Below, piece by piece: positions 45,865 to 57,375 of a stretch of 64,000 nt of DNA. Positions within the stretch are counted from its first letter, which is position 1. Each line of letters opens with the position of its first letter. Under the pieces are notes generated by a model. The model worked only from the letters and a program-made list of their open reading frames with translations, had not been told where the DNA came from and made no database searches. Location of the stretch: the NCBI GenBank assembly GCA_021739635.1, contig JAIPBH010000008.1:1-64000 (forward strand), written 5' to 3'. The stretch is from Flavobacteriaceae bacterium. GTDB lineage: Bacteria; Bacteroidota; Bacteroidia; Flavobacteriales; Flavobacteriaceae. Position numbers and translations under genes: made by a program.

Positions 45865-46806
45865 TTGAATAATAAAAATTTCACATACTTACTTCAAAAC
45901 CCAGAAGCAGTGACTCCAAAGGAAACTGAAGATGTGAAATCAATTGTTAATGAATTCCCGTATTTTCAATCAGCAAGAGCCATTTATCTTAAAGGTTTAA
46001 AAAATCAAGAAAGTTTTACATACAATCAAGAACTTAAAACTACGGCGGCTTACACAACAGACAGAAGTATTTTATTTGATTTTATAACCTCTGAAGTATT
46101 CAATCAAAATGAAATCTCTCAATTTATAAAAATTAATAGCGAACATTTACAAGACATTGATGTTACCGTTGAAGACATATCTATCAACAAAAAAGTCATG
46201 ATAGATGAAACTTCTCAACAAGACATAAAAAATAGTTTAGAATCATTAAACCCATCACTTTTTCAACCAAAATTTGAACGTCAAAAAATAGCTAATTTCT
46301 CATTAGATGAATCTGAAATTATTGAACTTGTAACACCAAAAACAAAAACTCAAGAAGTCTCTGCTGAATATATATTACATTTAGGCAAACCCTTACAATT
46401 TGACAAAAGAGAAACACATTCGTTTAACGAATGGTTAAAACTAGCAAGTTTTAAAACTATAAAACGCGATGAAACCATTCAGAAAGTAGAAACAAAAATT
46501 GAAGATGCTTCACAATTAGAACGAACCAAAAAATTTGACTTAATTGATGAATTTATAGCAAAAAATCCAAAAATAAGTCCGGTTAAAACCAGTGGTTCAA
46601 CATTCAATTTATCAAAAGCACAATTGATTCAACCAGAAGAGTTAATGACCGAAACATTAGCACGGATTTATGTAGAACAAAAAAACTATAAAAAGGCAAT
46701 TCAATCTTATAAAATATTATGTTTGAAATATCCAGAAAAAAGTAGTTTCTTTGCAATCCAAATTAAAGCAGTAGAACAATTACAAGAACAAAACAATAAG
46801 GAATAA
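45865..46806 (+). CDS. Conserved protein with C-terminal TPR-like helices, probable TTG start
   Basis: A 313-residue protein between lptE and secG, an arrangement I associate with flavobacteria. No signal peptide is seen. The N-terminal part contains EFPYFQSARAIYLKGLKNQ, and the C-terminal part shows a TPR-like helix pair (ETLARIYVEQKNYKKAIQSYKILCLKYPEKS). The central region is low in recognisable structure. The start is TTG at 45865-45867; no ATG or GTG fits the frame earlier. Its stop overlaps the secG start (ATGA-type overlap), so translation is coupled. Function unknown. Confidence 0.75.
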   Translation: MNNKNFTYLLQNPEAVTPKETEDVKSIVNEFPYFQSARAIYLKGLKNQESFTYNQELKTTAAYTTDRSILFDFITSEVFNQNEISQFIKINSEHLQDIDVTVEDISINKKVMIDETSQQDIKNSLESLNPSLFQPKFERQKIANFSLDESEIIELVTPKTKTQEVSAEYILHLGKPLQFDKRETHSFNEWLKLASFKTIKRDETIQKVETKIEDASQLERTKKFDLIDEFIAKNPKISPVKTSGSTFNLSKAQLIQPEELMTETLARIYVEQKNYKKAIQSYKILCLKYPEKSSFFAIQIKAVEQLQEQNNKE

Positions 46807-47159
46807 TGAGTACGTTTACAATATTTTTAGCATTAATAGTTGTAGTAGCATTTTTACTAATAGTAGTAATTATGGTTCAAAACCCTAAAGGTGGTGGATT
46901 ATCATCTTCTTTTGGTGGTGGCGGTACACAACAATTAGGTGGCGTTAAAAAAACAACTGACTTTTTAGATAAAAGTACATGGACTTTAGCCACATTATTA
47001 TTAGCATTAATACTATTATCAAATGTAGCTATTAATAGAGGAACAACTGAAGCAGATTCAAAAGCATTAGATGCTGAGGAAACTACAACAGCACTACCAG
47101 CACCAGCTAAAACAACATCTGACGCTGTAACAACTACAACAAAAGATTCAGTTAAGTAA
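46806..47159 (+). CDS. secG: Protein translocase subunit SecG
   Basis: A small inner-membrane component of the Sec channel, 117 residues. Two helices (TIFLALIVVVAFLLIVVIMV and TLATLLLALILLSNVA) flank the glycine-rich SecG loop containing QNPKGGGLSSSFGGGG. The C-terminal tail is long and rich in Thr/Ala. Its ATG overlaps the preceding stop codon. Confidence 0.95.
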   Translation: MSTFTIFLALIVVVAFLLIVVIMVQNPKGGGLSSSFGGGGTQQLGGVKKTTDFLDKSTWTLATLLLALILLSNVAINRGTTEADSKALDAEETTTALPAPAKTTSDAVTTTTKDSVK

Positions 47160-47177
47160 TTATCTGAAAATAAAAGT

Positions 47178-47212
47178 AAAAAATGCCAACTTAAACAAGT
47201 TGGCATTTTTTA
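47178..47212 (+). terminator. Terminator after secG
   Basis: AAAAATGCCAACTT (47179-47192) and AAGTTGGCATTTTT (47197-47210) form a 14-bp stem around an AAAC loop, with a T-rich 3' end. It ends the lptE-secG transcript before groES. Confidence 0.9.
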
Positions 47213-47307
47213 TTACTGCAAGTTTGTCAGTAGTCCGTTAATGGCACAATTTTAGAAAGATATAACTTCGTTAAACAAAATTTAATTAATTAAAAATTAT
47301 ATAACAC

Positions 47308-47583
47308 ATGGCATTAAACATTAAACCATTAGCAGACCGAGTTCTTATTGAACCTGCTGAAGCTGAAACAAAAACAGCATCAGGAATTATTATTCCAGAT
47401 AACGCTAAAGAAAAACCACAAAGAGGAAAAGTTGTTGCTGCTGGTAAAGGCACTAAAGACGAGCCTATTACTGTGAAAGTTGGCGACACTGTTTTATATG
47501 GTAAATATGCTGGAACAGAATTAAAACTTGATGGTAAAGATTATTTAATCATGCGCGAAAGCGACATACTGGCAATTGTATAA
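47308..47583 (+). CDS. groES: Co-chaperonin GroES
   Basis: A 91-residue protein of the 10-kDa chaperonin family; caps GroEL during ATP-driven folding. Typical motifs are [16 protein letters not shown], the mobile loop [24 protein letters not shown], and the end [14 protein letters not shown]. The strong terminator upstream implies its own promoter in 47213-47307. No CIRCE element is seen there. groEL follows after 113 bp. Confidence 0.98.
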   Translation: MALNIKPLADRVLIEPAEAETKTASGIIIPDNAKEKPQRGKVVAAGKGTKDEPITVKVGDTVLYGKYAGTELKLDGKDYLIMRESDILAIV

Positions 47584-47658
47584 TTCCAAATTCCAAAAAA
47601 CAAAAATAAATTCCAAAAAGATTCTTGATAATTTAAAGGTTCCTAAATTGGAATTTGA
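47583..47658. repeat. ATTCCAAA repeats between groES and groEL
   Basis: ATTCCAAA occurs three times (47583, 47590 and about 47610), followed by the inverted word TTGGAATTT near 47648. These can fold into a hairpin between the two chaperonin genes. It may set the ratio of groES to groEL RNA or simply be a flavobacterial intergenic repeat. Confidence 0.35.
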
Positions 47659-47681
47659 ATATTAAGAGTTTAAAATTTTAA

Positions 47682-49328
<1,647 letters not shown>

Positions 49329-49353
49329 TGGTGAATCAGTACGGATAAATCAT

Positions 49354-49388
49354 AAAAAAACGCTTCAAAATTAATTGAAGCGTTTTTT
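49354..49388. terminator. Bidirectional terminator between groEL and the peptidase gene
   Basis: CGCTTCAA and TTGAAGCG (49361-49368 and 49375-49382) form a stem with an AATTAA loop, flanked by seven A and six T. It serves groEL on the plus strand and the convergent peptidase gene on the minus strand. Confidence 0.9.
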
Positions 49389-49414
49389 GTTTATAACTAA
49401 TAATAATATTATTA

Positions 49415-51640
49415 TTATCTAGCGCCTGGTGGGCAATATGTTTTTAAATAATTAGTAAATAAGGTTCTTAAATGTTCTGAGGTTCCTTCACCTTCTCTAA
49501 TGCCATGCGTACGGTTTGGATAGGGCATAAACTGAAATTGTTTGTTGTATTTTACCAATTCATTAATCAACATTTCAGCATTTTGATAATGCACATTATC
49601 ATCACCTGTTCCATGGATATATAATAAATTTCCAACTAAATTTTTTGCATAGGTTATTGGTGAACCGTTTACAAAATCTTCCAAGTTTTCTTGTGGTAAG
49701 CCCATATAACGTTCTTGATAAATATTATCATATGTTAATTGATTGCCTACTGCAGCTAGAGAAATACCTGTTTTATAAATTTCAGGATACTTAAACATTA
49801 AATTTAGTGTTGCTGAACCACCACCACTATGACCCCAAACAGCAATTCTATTTGGGTCAACAAAATTCCATTTTAAAATTTCTTTGGCTGCCATGGCTTG
49901 GTCTTGAATGTTTACTTTTCCAATATTTCTGTAAATACTTTTACGCCATTGTCGTCCTTTTGGTGCCGGTGTTCCACGGTTATCTAAAGAGATATAAATA
50001 TATCCATCATCAGCCATGCTACCATTATAATTCCAATTTCTGCCAACTCCATAGCTATCAGTTACAGTTGTTGCTGCAGGTTCTGTATAAACATAAAACA
50101 CCACAGGATATTTTTTGGTAGCATCAAAATTAGTTGGTTTTACCATCCAACCATCCATTTCAACTCCATCAACAGTTGTAACTTTAAAAAATTCTACTTT
50201 AGGAACCTCTTGCAAATTGGATAAATTAGCTTCAATACTTTCATTTGTATTTAAGGGTTTTTGAGTTGCAAATGAAATAAACTCTTTTGATGGACGCGTG
50301 AAGTGGTTTGAGAATGTGTGTATAGCATAAGTTCCTGTAGGTGACACATTATACCCATGAGTACCTTCTAAGGTTTTAGGACTTAATAATTCTAATTTTC
50401 CATTACCACTTAAACTGGTTTTATAAAGATAACTTTGGGTAGCATTATTAGGTGACGCCATAAAATACACATTCCCTTTTTTGATGTCTATGTGTATTAA
50501 ATCAATAAAATCATAAGTTCCTTTAGTAATAAGCTGCTCCTTTTTCCCTTCTAAAGACACATTATATACATGTCTCCATCCATCTTTTTCTGAAGTCCAT
50601 AAAATATTTTTTCCTCCATTTAGCCAAATAAAATCATTAGTAAAATCAATAGTATATTTATTACCCGCCTGATAAATATCTACCCAAGCATTATCAGTTT
50701 CTTCCTGAATAACTTTTGAAATACCTGTATTAGGCTCTGCTATATAAAGTTTACTATGATTTTGTTTTCTGTTTAATTGCTGAATCAACAACTTTTTAGT
50801 TGATGGAATAAACTCCATACGAACTAGGTAGTTTTCACGTAAATCGCCAGGAATATCCATCCAAGTAGTTTTTGCATCATCAATAGTTACAACACCTACT
50901 TTACATAAAGATGGCTTTTCTCCTACTTTAGGGTATTCTAAAGGTATTGGTTGAGAATAAATGGCATCCGTATTATTAATCATGTAAAACTTCTTAATAT
51001 CACTGGCATCTATCTGCCAATAAGCTATAGACTTACTGTCTGGACTCCAACGAAATCCATCTCTGCAAGCAAATTCCTCTTCATATGCCCAATCAAAAGT
51101 CCCGTTTATTAAGGTGGTTAATCCGTCAACAGTTAACGCTTTAACTTCAGAGGTGCTTAAATCTTCAACATAAATATTATTTTCACTCACATAAGCTATC
51201 TTTTTTCCGTCTGGCGACATTTTAGCAAACATCAATGACGATTCAGGCATCGTTTTACCTACTTGTTGTAATGAGCCAGTTTTCACATCTAAAACCCAAT
51301 AATCTCCTTTTGTATTTATTCTCCATACGCGTTTTGTATTTGTAAATAATAATACTTTTTGTTCATCATTTGAAAAAGTAAAATAGCTTACTTCTAAAGG
51401 GTTTTGGCGACCATTTGGTGTTAATTTTTCTTTAGATATTAACACTTTAGGAGTGTTTGAAGGCAAAGTGTATTGGACAATATCTTTGTTTTCAATTTTA
51501 TAATAAGAATTACCATCATTAGACCATTTAAAGCCTCCTCTTTGAGAATAGGCTTGAAATGATACAATGACAAAAAGAATAAAAATAAATAGTGTTTTTA
51601 GAGTCAATCTTTGATTGATAACTGCTTTTAAAATGTTCAT
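49415..51640 (-). CDS. S9-family dipeptidyl-peptidase IV-like serine peptidase
   Basis: A 741-residue secreted or periplasmic peptidase that would remove Xaa-Pro dipeptides from peptide N-termini. A signal segment (TLFIFILFVIVSFQAYS) precedes a beta-propeller (about 35-480), which carries the double-Glu motif region WAYEEEF typical of DPP-IV. The alpha/beta hydrolase domain contains VWGHSGGGSA (nucleophile Ser near 605), IHGTGDDNVH (Asp) and NRTHGI (His). Transcribed alone toward the groEL terminator. Confidence 0.93.
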   Translation of the reverse strand: MNILKAVINQRLTLKTLFIFILFVIVSFQAYSQRGGFKWSNDGNSYYKIENKDIVQYTLPSNTPKVLISKEKLTPNGRQNPLEVSYFTFSNDEQKVLLFTNTKRVWRINTKGDYWVLDVKTGSLQQVGKTMPESSLMFAKMSPDGKKIAYVSENNIYVEDLSTSEVKALTVDGLTTLINGTFDWAYEEEFACRDGFRWSPDSKSIAYWQIDASDIKKFYMINNTDAIYSQPIPLEYPKVGEKPSLCKVGVVTIDDAKTTWMDIPGDLRENYLVRMEFIPSTKKLLIQQLNRKQNHSKLYIAEPNTGISKVIQEETDNAWVDIYQAGNKYTIDFTNDFIWLNGGKNILWTSEKDGWRHVYNVSLEGKKEQLITKGTYDFIDLIHIDIKKGNVYFMASPNNATQSYLYKTSLSGNGKLELLSPKTLEGTHGYNVSPTGTYAIHTFSNHFTRPSKEFISFATQKPLNTNESIEANLSNLQEVPKVEFFKVTTVDGVEMDGWMVKPTNFDATKKYPVVFYVYTEPAATTVTDSYGVGRNWNYNGSMADDGYIYISLDNRGTPAPKGRQWRKSIYRNIGKVNIQDQAMAAKEILKWNFVDPNRIAVWGHSGGGSATLNLMFKYPEIYKTGISLAAVGNQLTYDNIYQERYMGLPQENLEDFVNGSPITYAKNLVGNLLYIHGTGDDNVHYQNAEMLINELVKYNKQFQFMPYPNRTHGIREGEGTSEHLRTLFTNYLKTYCPPGAR

Positions 51641-51763
51641 TTTGAAATGTTTTATTTGAATAATTGTTTATGTTTTATTTATCTAAAAAGTGTTTCAATT
51701 TAACATTAAATTTCATTTTTAAAGCTATTTTTCATTGGGTTTAACAGAAAATTTTTTGCTTTA

Positions 51764-54166
51764 TTAAATACTTGTATTTCTTAAGCGCAAAGCATTTGCA
51801 ATTATAGAAACAGAACTAAAACTCATGGCCAAAGCGGCTAACATTGGTGATAATAATACCCCAAAAAAAGGAAATAAAATACCTGCAGCAACTGGTACAC
51901 CAACACTATTGTAAATGAGTGCAAAAAATAAATTGTGCTTAATATTTTTCATAACGTTTTTACTTAAATTATGTGCTTTTACAATGCCTTGCAAATCTCC
52001 TTTAACCAATGTAATTCCAGCACTTTCAATAGCTACATCAGTTCCTGTACCCATAGCAATACCCACATCACTTTTTGCTAAAGCAGGCGCATCATTAATA
52101 CCATCACCAGCTACAGCAACCTTTTTTCCTTGGCTTTGAAAACGTTCAACTTCAGCTAATTTGTCTTGTGGTAGTAAACCCGCTTTAAAATCAGTGAGAT
52201 GTAATTCTTGTGCAACAGCTTTGGCCGTTTCATAATTATCACCTGTGAGCATCACAACGTCAATTCCTTTTGATTGCAATTCTGAAATTGCTTTTTTACT
52301 TGATGCTTTTATTTTATCACGAATCACAAGATAACCTATAGAAATACCTTCTACAGATAAAAAAGAAACAGTTTTTCCTAATTTCTGTTGCTCATTAACA
52401 TCATTTAAAAGTTCATTAGGTATCATGGAACTTATTTGTTGCATTAACTTTTCATTGCCTAGAGCTATTTTTTTATCTTCAATAGTACCTAGAACACCTT
52501 TTCCTGTGATGGAATTAAAATTAATTACTTTTAATAGTTCCACTCCTTTTTCCTTACCATACTTAGCGGTTGCTTCAGCTAAAGGATGTTCACTCATTTG
52601 ATTAATGGAAACTATAAATTGAAGCACCTCATTTTCGGTATATTTAGCTGATTGCACGCCAACTTTATCAACCGATGGTTTTCCTTCTGTAATAGTACCT
52701 GTTTTATCAATAATTAGAACATCAATACTATTTAATCGCTCTAAAGCTTCAGCATTTTTTATTAAAACTCCAGATTTAGCCCCTTTTCCAACACCAACCA
52801 TAACCGACATAGGTGTTGCCAACCCTAAGGCACATGGACAGGCAATAATAAGCACAGCAATGGCATTTACTAAAGCAAAAACGTATTTTGGTTCAGGACC
52901 AAAAATTACCCAAACAATAAATGTTATGACTGAGATTATGACCACAATTGGAACAAAATAGCTTGATATTTTATCAGCTAGTTTTTGTATGGGAGCTTGA
53001 CTTCTACTAGCTTTATTTACCATGTCAATAATTTGAGACAGCAAGGTATCATTGCCAACTTTTTCGGCTTTCATAATAAATGATTGATTGCCATTAATAG
53101 TTCCAGAACTTACTTGATCATAAACGGATTTATGTACAGGCATAGGCTCACCAGTAATCATAGATTCATCAACAGAGCTTTCGCCTTCATGAATAGAGCC
53201 ATCAACCGGAATTCTTTCCCCTGGTTTTACACGTAACAAATCACCAATAACTATATTTTCAATGTCTGTAATTTCCTCCTTGCCATAAGTAATACGAATT
53301 GCTTTATTTGGTGCCAATTGCAACAATTCTTTAACTGCACTATTGGTTTTACTATGAGCACGTGCTTCTAATAATTGTCCCATCAACACCAAAGTTAAAA
53401 TAACAGTAGCAGCTTCAAAATACACATGAACGGTGCCAAATTCGGTTTTAAATTCTTGCGGAAAAAACCCTGGAAATAGCATTCCAAAAACGCTAAACGT
53501 CCAAGCAACAGCAGCTCCAATACCTATTAGGGTGAACATATTTAGATTCCACGTTAAAATGGATTTATATGCGCGTTGAAAAAACATCCAAGTAGTATAG
53601 AACACCACTGGAATGGATAATGCAAATTCAATCCAATTCCAATATTTTAAATCCAAAATATTATACAATGGATTGTTTGGAATCATCTCTGACATCGCAA
53701 TCAAAAAAATGGGTAACGTAAATGCCACGCTCCACCAAAATTTGTTTAATAGTGTATTATAATTTTTATCTTCAGATGAAACATCGGAAAGTGATGTTAC
53801 CTCCTCTACCAAATCCATGCCGCAAACAGGACAATCACCAGCTTTGTTATAAGTTTTATCTCCTTCGCAATGCATAGGACAATAAAATACACCTGTGCCT
53901 GTGCCTTTAATTTTTTCAGGTTTTGAAGGCTCCTTTTTATTATTAGTTTCTCCCTGAATGAAGATTCCATATCTACCTCCACTGTCTTTTTCAAGAGCTT
54001 CTTTAAACGTGTTAATATTAATATGTGAAACCATAGTAATGGTAGCTTCAGCCTTTTGTAAATCTGCTTGAGCCTCTTTAACGCCTTCAATACTACTAAG
54101 AGTTTTCTCAACATGAGAACGACAGCCATTACAACTCATTCCTGAAATGGAATATGTATGTTTCAT
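51764..54166 (-). CDS. copA: Copper-translocating P1B-type ATPase with N-terminal HMA and heavy-metal-binding domains
   Basis: Exports copper from the cytoplasm. Residues 1-65 are an HMA domain with GMSCNGC; about 90-120 are a small Cys/His domain ([20 protein letters not shown], then CGMDL) typical of Bacteroidota CopA proteins. Then come the membrane helices with the ion-binding CPC in [11 protein letters not shown], the actuator [16 protein letters not shown] (phosphorylated Asp), SEHPLAEA and [10 protein letters not shown]. The length of 800 is normal. It lies 6 bp downstream of a small HMA protein in a four-gene minus-strand copper cluster. Confidence 0.95.
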   Translation of the reverse strand: MKHTYSISGMSCNGCRSHVEKTLSSIEGVKEAQADLQKAEATITMVSHININTFKEALEKDSGGRYGIFIQGETNNKKEPSKPEKIKGTGTGVFYCPMHCEGDKTYNKAGDCPVCGMDLVEEVTSLSDVSSEDKNYNTLLNKFWWSVAFTLPIFLIAMSEMIPNNPLYNILDLKYWNWIEFALSIPVVFYTTWMFFQRAYKSILTWNLNMFTLIGIGAAVAWTFSVFGMLFPGFFPQEFKTEFGTVHVYFEAATVILTLVLMGQLLEARAHSKTNSAVKELLQLAPNKAIRITYGKEEITDIENIVIGDLLRVKPGERIPVDGSIHEGESSVDESMITGEPMPVHKSVYDQVSSGTINGNQSFIMKAEKVGNDTLLSQIIDMVNKASRSQAPIQKLADKISSYFVPIVVIISVITFIVWVIFGPEPKYVFALVNAIAVLIIACPCALGLATPMSVMVGVGKGAKSGVLIKNAEALERLNSIDVLIIDKTGTITEGKPSVDKVGVQSAKYTENEVLQFIVSINQMSEHPLAEATAKYGKEKGVELLKVINFNSITGKGVLGTIEDKKIALGNEKLMQQISSMIPNELLNDVNEQQKLGKTVSFLSVEGISIGYLVIRDKIKASSKKAISELQSKGIDVVMLTGDNYETAKAVAQELHLTDFKAGLLPQDKLAEVERFQSQGKKVAVAGDGINDAPALAKSDVGIAMGTGTDVAIESAGITLVKGDLQGIVKAHNLSKNVMKNIKHNLFFALIYNSVGVPVAAGILFPFFGVLLSPMLAALAMSFSSVSIIANALRLRNTSI

Positions 54167-54172
54167 TTTTGC

Positions 54173-54526
54173 TTAGTTTTTATGTTCATTAACAACTTGC
54201 TCGTCTCTATATTTACAGCAAGGACTTACACTATTATAGGCTTCATCTGTAGCTATTATTTCGTTAGTGTCATGACCTGCTTTAGCTATATTAGATTGTA
54301 TGGTTTTTAAATTAGTTTTGTTTTCATCATAAATTAATTTTAACTCGTGAGTATCTACATTCCAAACTGCACTTTTAACACCTTTAGTTGTTATACTTGC
54401 TTTTTCAATACGTGCTTTGCATTGCATACAGACACCATCAACTTCTATAGACGCTTTAGCATTTTTGTTTTGTGCGAATGAAGTTATTCCTATTAGGAAA
54501 ACGACTAATATTATAAATTTTTTCAT
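54173..54526 (-). CDS. Exported HMA-domain metal-binding protein
   Basis: A 117-residue protein with a signal peptide (ending SFAQ) and a single heavy-metal-associated domain with the ligand pair in VDGVCMQCKARIEKA. A C-terminal SPCCKYR adds two cysteines. It would carry copper in the periplasm between the receptor at 54545 and CopA, or bind it as a buffer. It is co-transcribed with both (18 and 6 bp gaps). Confidence 0.85.
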   Translation of the reverse strand: MKKFIILVVFLIGITSFAQNKNAKASIEVDGVCMQCKARIEKASITTKGVKSAVWNVDTHELKLIYDENKTNLKTIQSNIAKAGHDTNEIIATDEAYNSVSPCCKYRDEQVVNEHKN

Positions 54527-54544
54527 TTTTTTAAATTTTTATTA

Positions 54545-56794
54545 TTATTCAATTTTTAAACGTAATCCTGCATAATACATACTTCCAAAAATAGGACCAT
54601 ACACAAAAGTAGTATCAAAATTAGCTCCAAAAGGATTATTTGCAGATACTATGGGATTTGGTTGTTTTACATTGGTTATGTTTTCACCACCTAAATATAC
54701 TTCAAATGTTTTAGAAAAGACTTTAGTGATTTGTGCATTTAAAGTGCTAATTGTTGGTGTACGATCTGGCAATTGATACATTGCTGGACTTGAAACTGTT
54801 GATGAAAACCGTTGATTTCCTATCCAATTATAAGTAAGGTCAAATTTCCATTGATTGCCTGTGTCTTGTTTTTGTGTTTCATAAGATGCATTAGCAAATA
54901 AGCGATGTTTAGGAGTTAATGGTTTTTCTAGTTTACCCACATTATATTGTGTTTGCACATTATAAAATTTGTAAGCAGTTCTTAAATCAAAATGCTTAAA
55001 TGCGTTATAATTAAATTCTGCCTGAAAACTTTTAGCATAGCTTTTACCATTTAAATTATAAAAATTGACTTCTTGTGGATTTTCAAAATCTACCACTACT
55101 TGATTTTTAAAATCTGTGATGTAATAATCTAAAGTGATATCTGCTTTTTTACCAAACAAATTAAATCCTTGCAAAAATGAAACTCCATAATTCCATGCTA
55201 TTTCAGGATTTAAACCATAAATAGTTCCGTTAGAATTTAATATATTGATATTTCTTGATGTTGAAAATATGTTTTGATTTTCTGCAAAAATATTAGCACT
55301 TCGCTTACCTCGACCAAAAGAGGCCCGAAGTGCTGATTTCTGCCATGGCGTATAGCGTACATGCAATCTTGGAGTTATAAAGGTTCCCAGCAAATTATGA
55401 TGATCTACACGAATTCCAGCCGTTAAACTTATCTTCTCTAGATTATCAAAATTATATTCAAAAAAAGCACCAATAGAGTTTTCTGTTCGTTTATAATTTG
55501 AATCTAAATTCTGAACATCTAAAAACTCGTCATAATGGTCATAAGTATAACTTATTCCTGTTTTTATTTTGTGCCTTGAATCACTAATTATGGAGTTATA
55601 AATAGCGTTAGCATATAAACTATTCTGAGTAATATCATATTGTCTTAATCCAAAATACGAATCTTGTTTATGACTACTAAAAGCGGTTTGAACACCAACA
55701 CTTTGCCACGGAATTTCTGGATTTACATAACCCAATTTTCCTGATACTTCATAACGTTTGGTGTTAATTTCACTTCCCAAAAAGTTGGTAGTTAACTTAT
55801 CTGTTTTAGGATTAAAATCAACCTGGCCAGTTTGTTTTTCATCATTTAAAAATTTGAAATTCAAAAAGCTCACAAAGCCTTTTTCCTGATTGGTATATTG
55901 CCAACGATTCAAAACATTTATTTGCTTTTGCAAGGGCATATCTAAAAACGAATCACCATTCTTATCAAATTTAGTCTCTCGCATATTGCCATGTAAATAC
56001 AATCCTGTGCTCCATTTATCAGATACTTTGGTGTTTATATGGGTATTCAATTCTAAACGACCGTTTACAGAACCATATGCGTTTACAAAAAATTTATCAT
56101 CTGTAGAAGGCTTTACTATTTCGGTATTAATTTGTCCTGCAATACTTTCATAACCATTCACAACACTTCCTGCGCCTTTAGTAATTTGAATACTTTCTAC
56201 CCAAGTACCAGGAATAAAACTTAGACCAAATGCTTGAGAGGCACCTCGAATAGATGGAATATTTTCTGTGGTGATTAATATGTATGGACTTGTAAGCCCT
56301 AACATTTTTATTTGCTTTGTACCCGAAATAGCATCGGCAAAATTAACATCGATGGATGGATTGGTTTCAAAACTTTCAGACAAATTACAACATGCCGCTT
56401 TTAATAATTCATCACTGCTTACTGTAAATGTATTACCAGCTTGTAAATATGATTTAGCTGTAGCTAGTTTTCTTGAATTTATGGTAACCTCATCTAAATT
56501 ATCCATTGATTGCAACCAATGATGCACCATTTTTGGTTCTGTAATAGTTAAAGTATCTGTTTTAAAACCAACGTAACTTATTATTAGTTTTGAATATTCC
56601 TTTTTATAATCTAATGTAAATTTTCCATCAACATTAGTTACAGTACCAACTGTTGTATTAAGCCAATATAAGTTGGCTCCTGCTAAACCTATGTGCTTGT
56701 TTTCTTTGTTTGTTTCCATAATCATTCCTGTGATTTTTTCTTGAGAAAAACTAATGATTGGAAACCATATTAAAATGGTTAATAAATATTTCAC
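54545..56794 (-). CDS. TonB-dependent outer-membrane receptor of the copper cluster
   Basis: A 749-residue receptor with a signal peptide, an N-terminal carboxypeptidase-regulatory-like domain (ITGMIMETNKENKHIGLAGA), a plug with the notable stretch LLKAACCNLSESFETNPSID containing adjacent cysteines, and a beta-barrel ending AGLRLKIE. The neighbours (HMA protein and CopA) imply copper or a copper chelate as the cargo. The substrate is inferred from context only. The CC pair in the plug is conserved in related proteins as I remember them and could bind metal. Confidence 0.85.
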   Translation of the reverse strand: MKYLLTILIWFPIISFSQEKITGMIMETNKENKHIGLAGANLYWLNTTVGTVTNVDGKFTLDYKKEYSKLIISYVGFKTDTLTITEPKMVHHWLQSMDNLDEVTINSRKLATAKSYLQAGNTFTVSSDELLKAACCNLSESFETNPSIDVNFADAISGTKQIKMLGLTSPYILITTENIPSIRGASQAFGLSFIPGTWVESIQITKGAGSVVNGYESIAGQINTEIVKPSTDDKFFVNAYGSVNGRLELNTHINTKVSDKWSTGLYLHGNMRETKFDKNGDSFLDMPLQKQINVLNRWQYTNQEKGFVSFLNFKFLNDEKQTGQVDFNPKTDKLTTNFLGSEINTKRYEVSGKLGYVNPEIPWQSVGVQTAFSSHKQDSYFGLRQYDITQNSLYANAIYNSIISDSRHKIKTGISYTYDHYDEFLDVQNLDSNYKRTENSIGAFFEYNFDNLEKISLTAGIRVDHHNLLGTFITPRLHVRYTPWQKSALRASFGRGKRSANIFAENQNIFSTSRNINILNSNGTIYGLNPEIAWNYGVSFLQGFNLFGKKADITLDYYITDFKNQVVVDFENPQEVNFYNLNGKSYAKSFQAEFNYNAFKHFDLRTAYKFYNVQTQYNVGKLEKPLTPKHRLFANASYETQKQDTGNQWKFDLTYNWIGNQRFSSTVSSPAMYQLPDRTPTISTLNAQITKVFSKTFEVYLGGENITNVKQPNPIVSANNPFGANFDTTFVYGPIFGSMYYAGLRLKIE

Positions 56795-56855
56795 TTTTGT
56801 TTTATTTAATAGTTAAACGAATAAACATTAGTATTAAAACACTAATGCCATGAAT

Positions 56856-56880
56856 CATCCTTGAAAATAATTTAAGGATG
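56856..56880. repeat. Inverted repeat upstream of the copper receptor gene
   Basis: CATCCTT (56856-56862) and AAGGATG (56874-56880) pair around an A/T-rich loop, and a second pair CATTAGT/ACTAATG lies just to its left. They fall between the receptor and the small HYC_CC_PP gene. They may be a weak terminator or an operator. Confidence 0.3.
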
Positions 56881-56898
56881 TGTTCTATTGTTTAAAAA

Positions 56899-57315
56899 TC
56901 AAATAAGGTAAGTTTCATCAAGCTTATATAGCTTTTTGACTATGAGTGGTGGTGGATATTCTGAAAATGAAACAATTTTCTTTTTGTCAGTATTAAAAAC
57001 TGAAACATAAGAATATATGAATGTTGAAACAAAAAGTTGTTTTTCAAAAGTAAGTTTATCAAAAGTTAGTTGTAATTCTTTTTGTCCTTTAATGGTTAGT
57101 TGCTTTTCAGAACAACATCCTTTTTTTAAAACAACACAATCTGAATTTGTAGTTGGTTTTTGCATTTCCATACCACAGCCTTTGGCTTTATGAAAAATAG
57201 CTGTTTCTACTAAAGTATCTCCACAATAATGCATATTAATAGTGAATGACATAGTAGAAAAGAACACTACCAATGACATTAAAAAAGATATTATTTTTTG
57301 AAATACAATTTTCAT
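56899..57315 (-). CDS. HYC_CC_PP family protein, associated with copper genes
   Basis: A 138-residue exported protein with an N-terminal signal (IISFLMSLVVFFSTMSFTI). It shows the signature motifs that name the family: NMHYCGD, CGMEM, KKGCCSE and YPPPLI. The cysteine- and histidine-rich sequence suggests metal binding. Members lie next to copper-linked TonB receptors in Bacteroidota, as here. Probably the first gene of the copper operon, 104 bp ahead of the receptor. Biochemical role unknown. Confidence 0.8.
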   Translation of the reverse strand: MKIVFQKIISFLMSLVVFFSTMSFTINMHYCGDTLVETAIFHKAKGCGMEMQKPTTNSDCVVLKKGCCSEKQLTIKGQKELQLTFDKLTFEKQLFVSTFIYSYVSVFNTDKKKIVSFSEYPPPLIVKKLYKLDETYLI

Positions 57316-57375
57316 ACGCTACGAAATTACAAAAAAATCACCAAGTCAACCTGATTATTATCAGTACATTAACAT

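Noticed and set aside
47247-47261. TGGCACAATTTTAGA upstream of groES, resembling a sigma-54 -24/-12 promoter
   Set aside because: The -24 part fits but the -12 part lacks GC; too weak to call.
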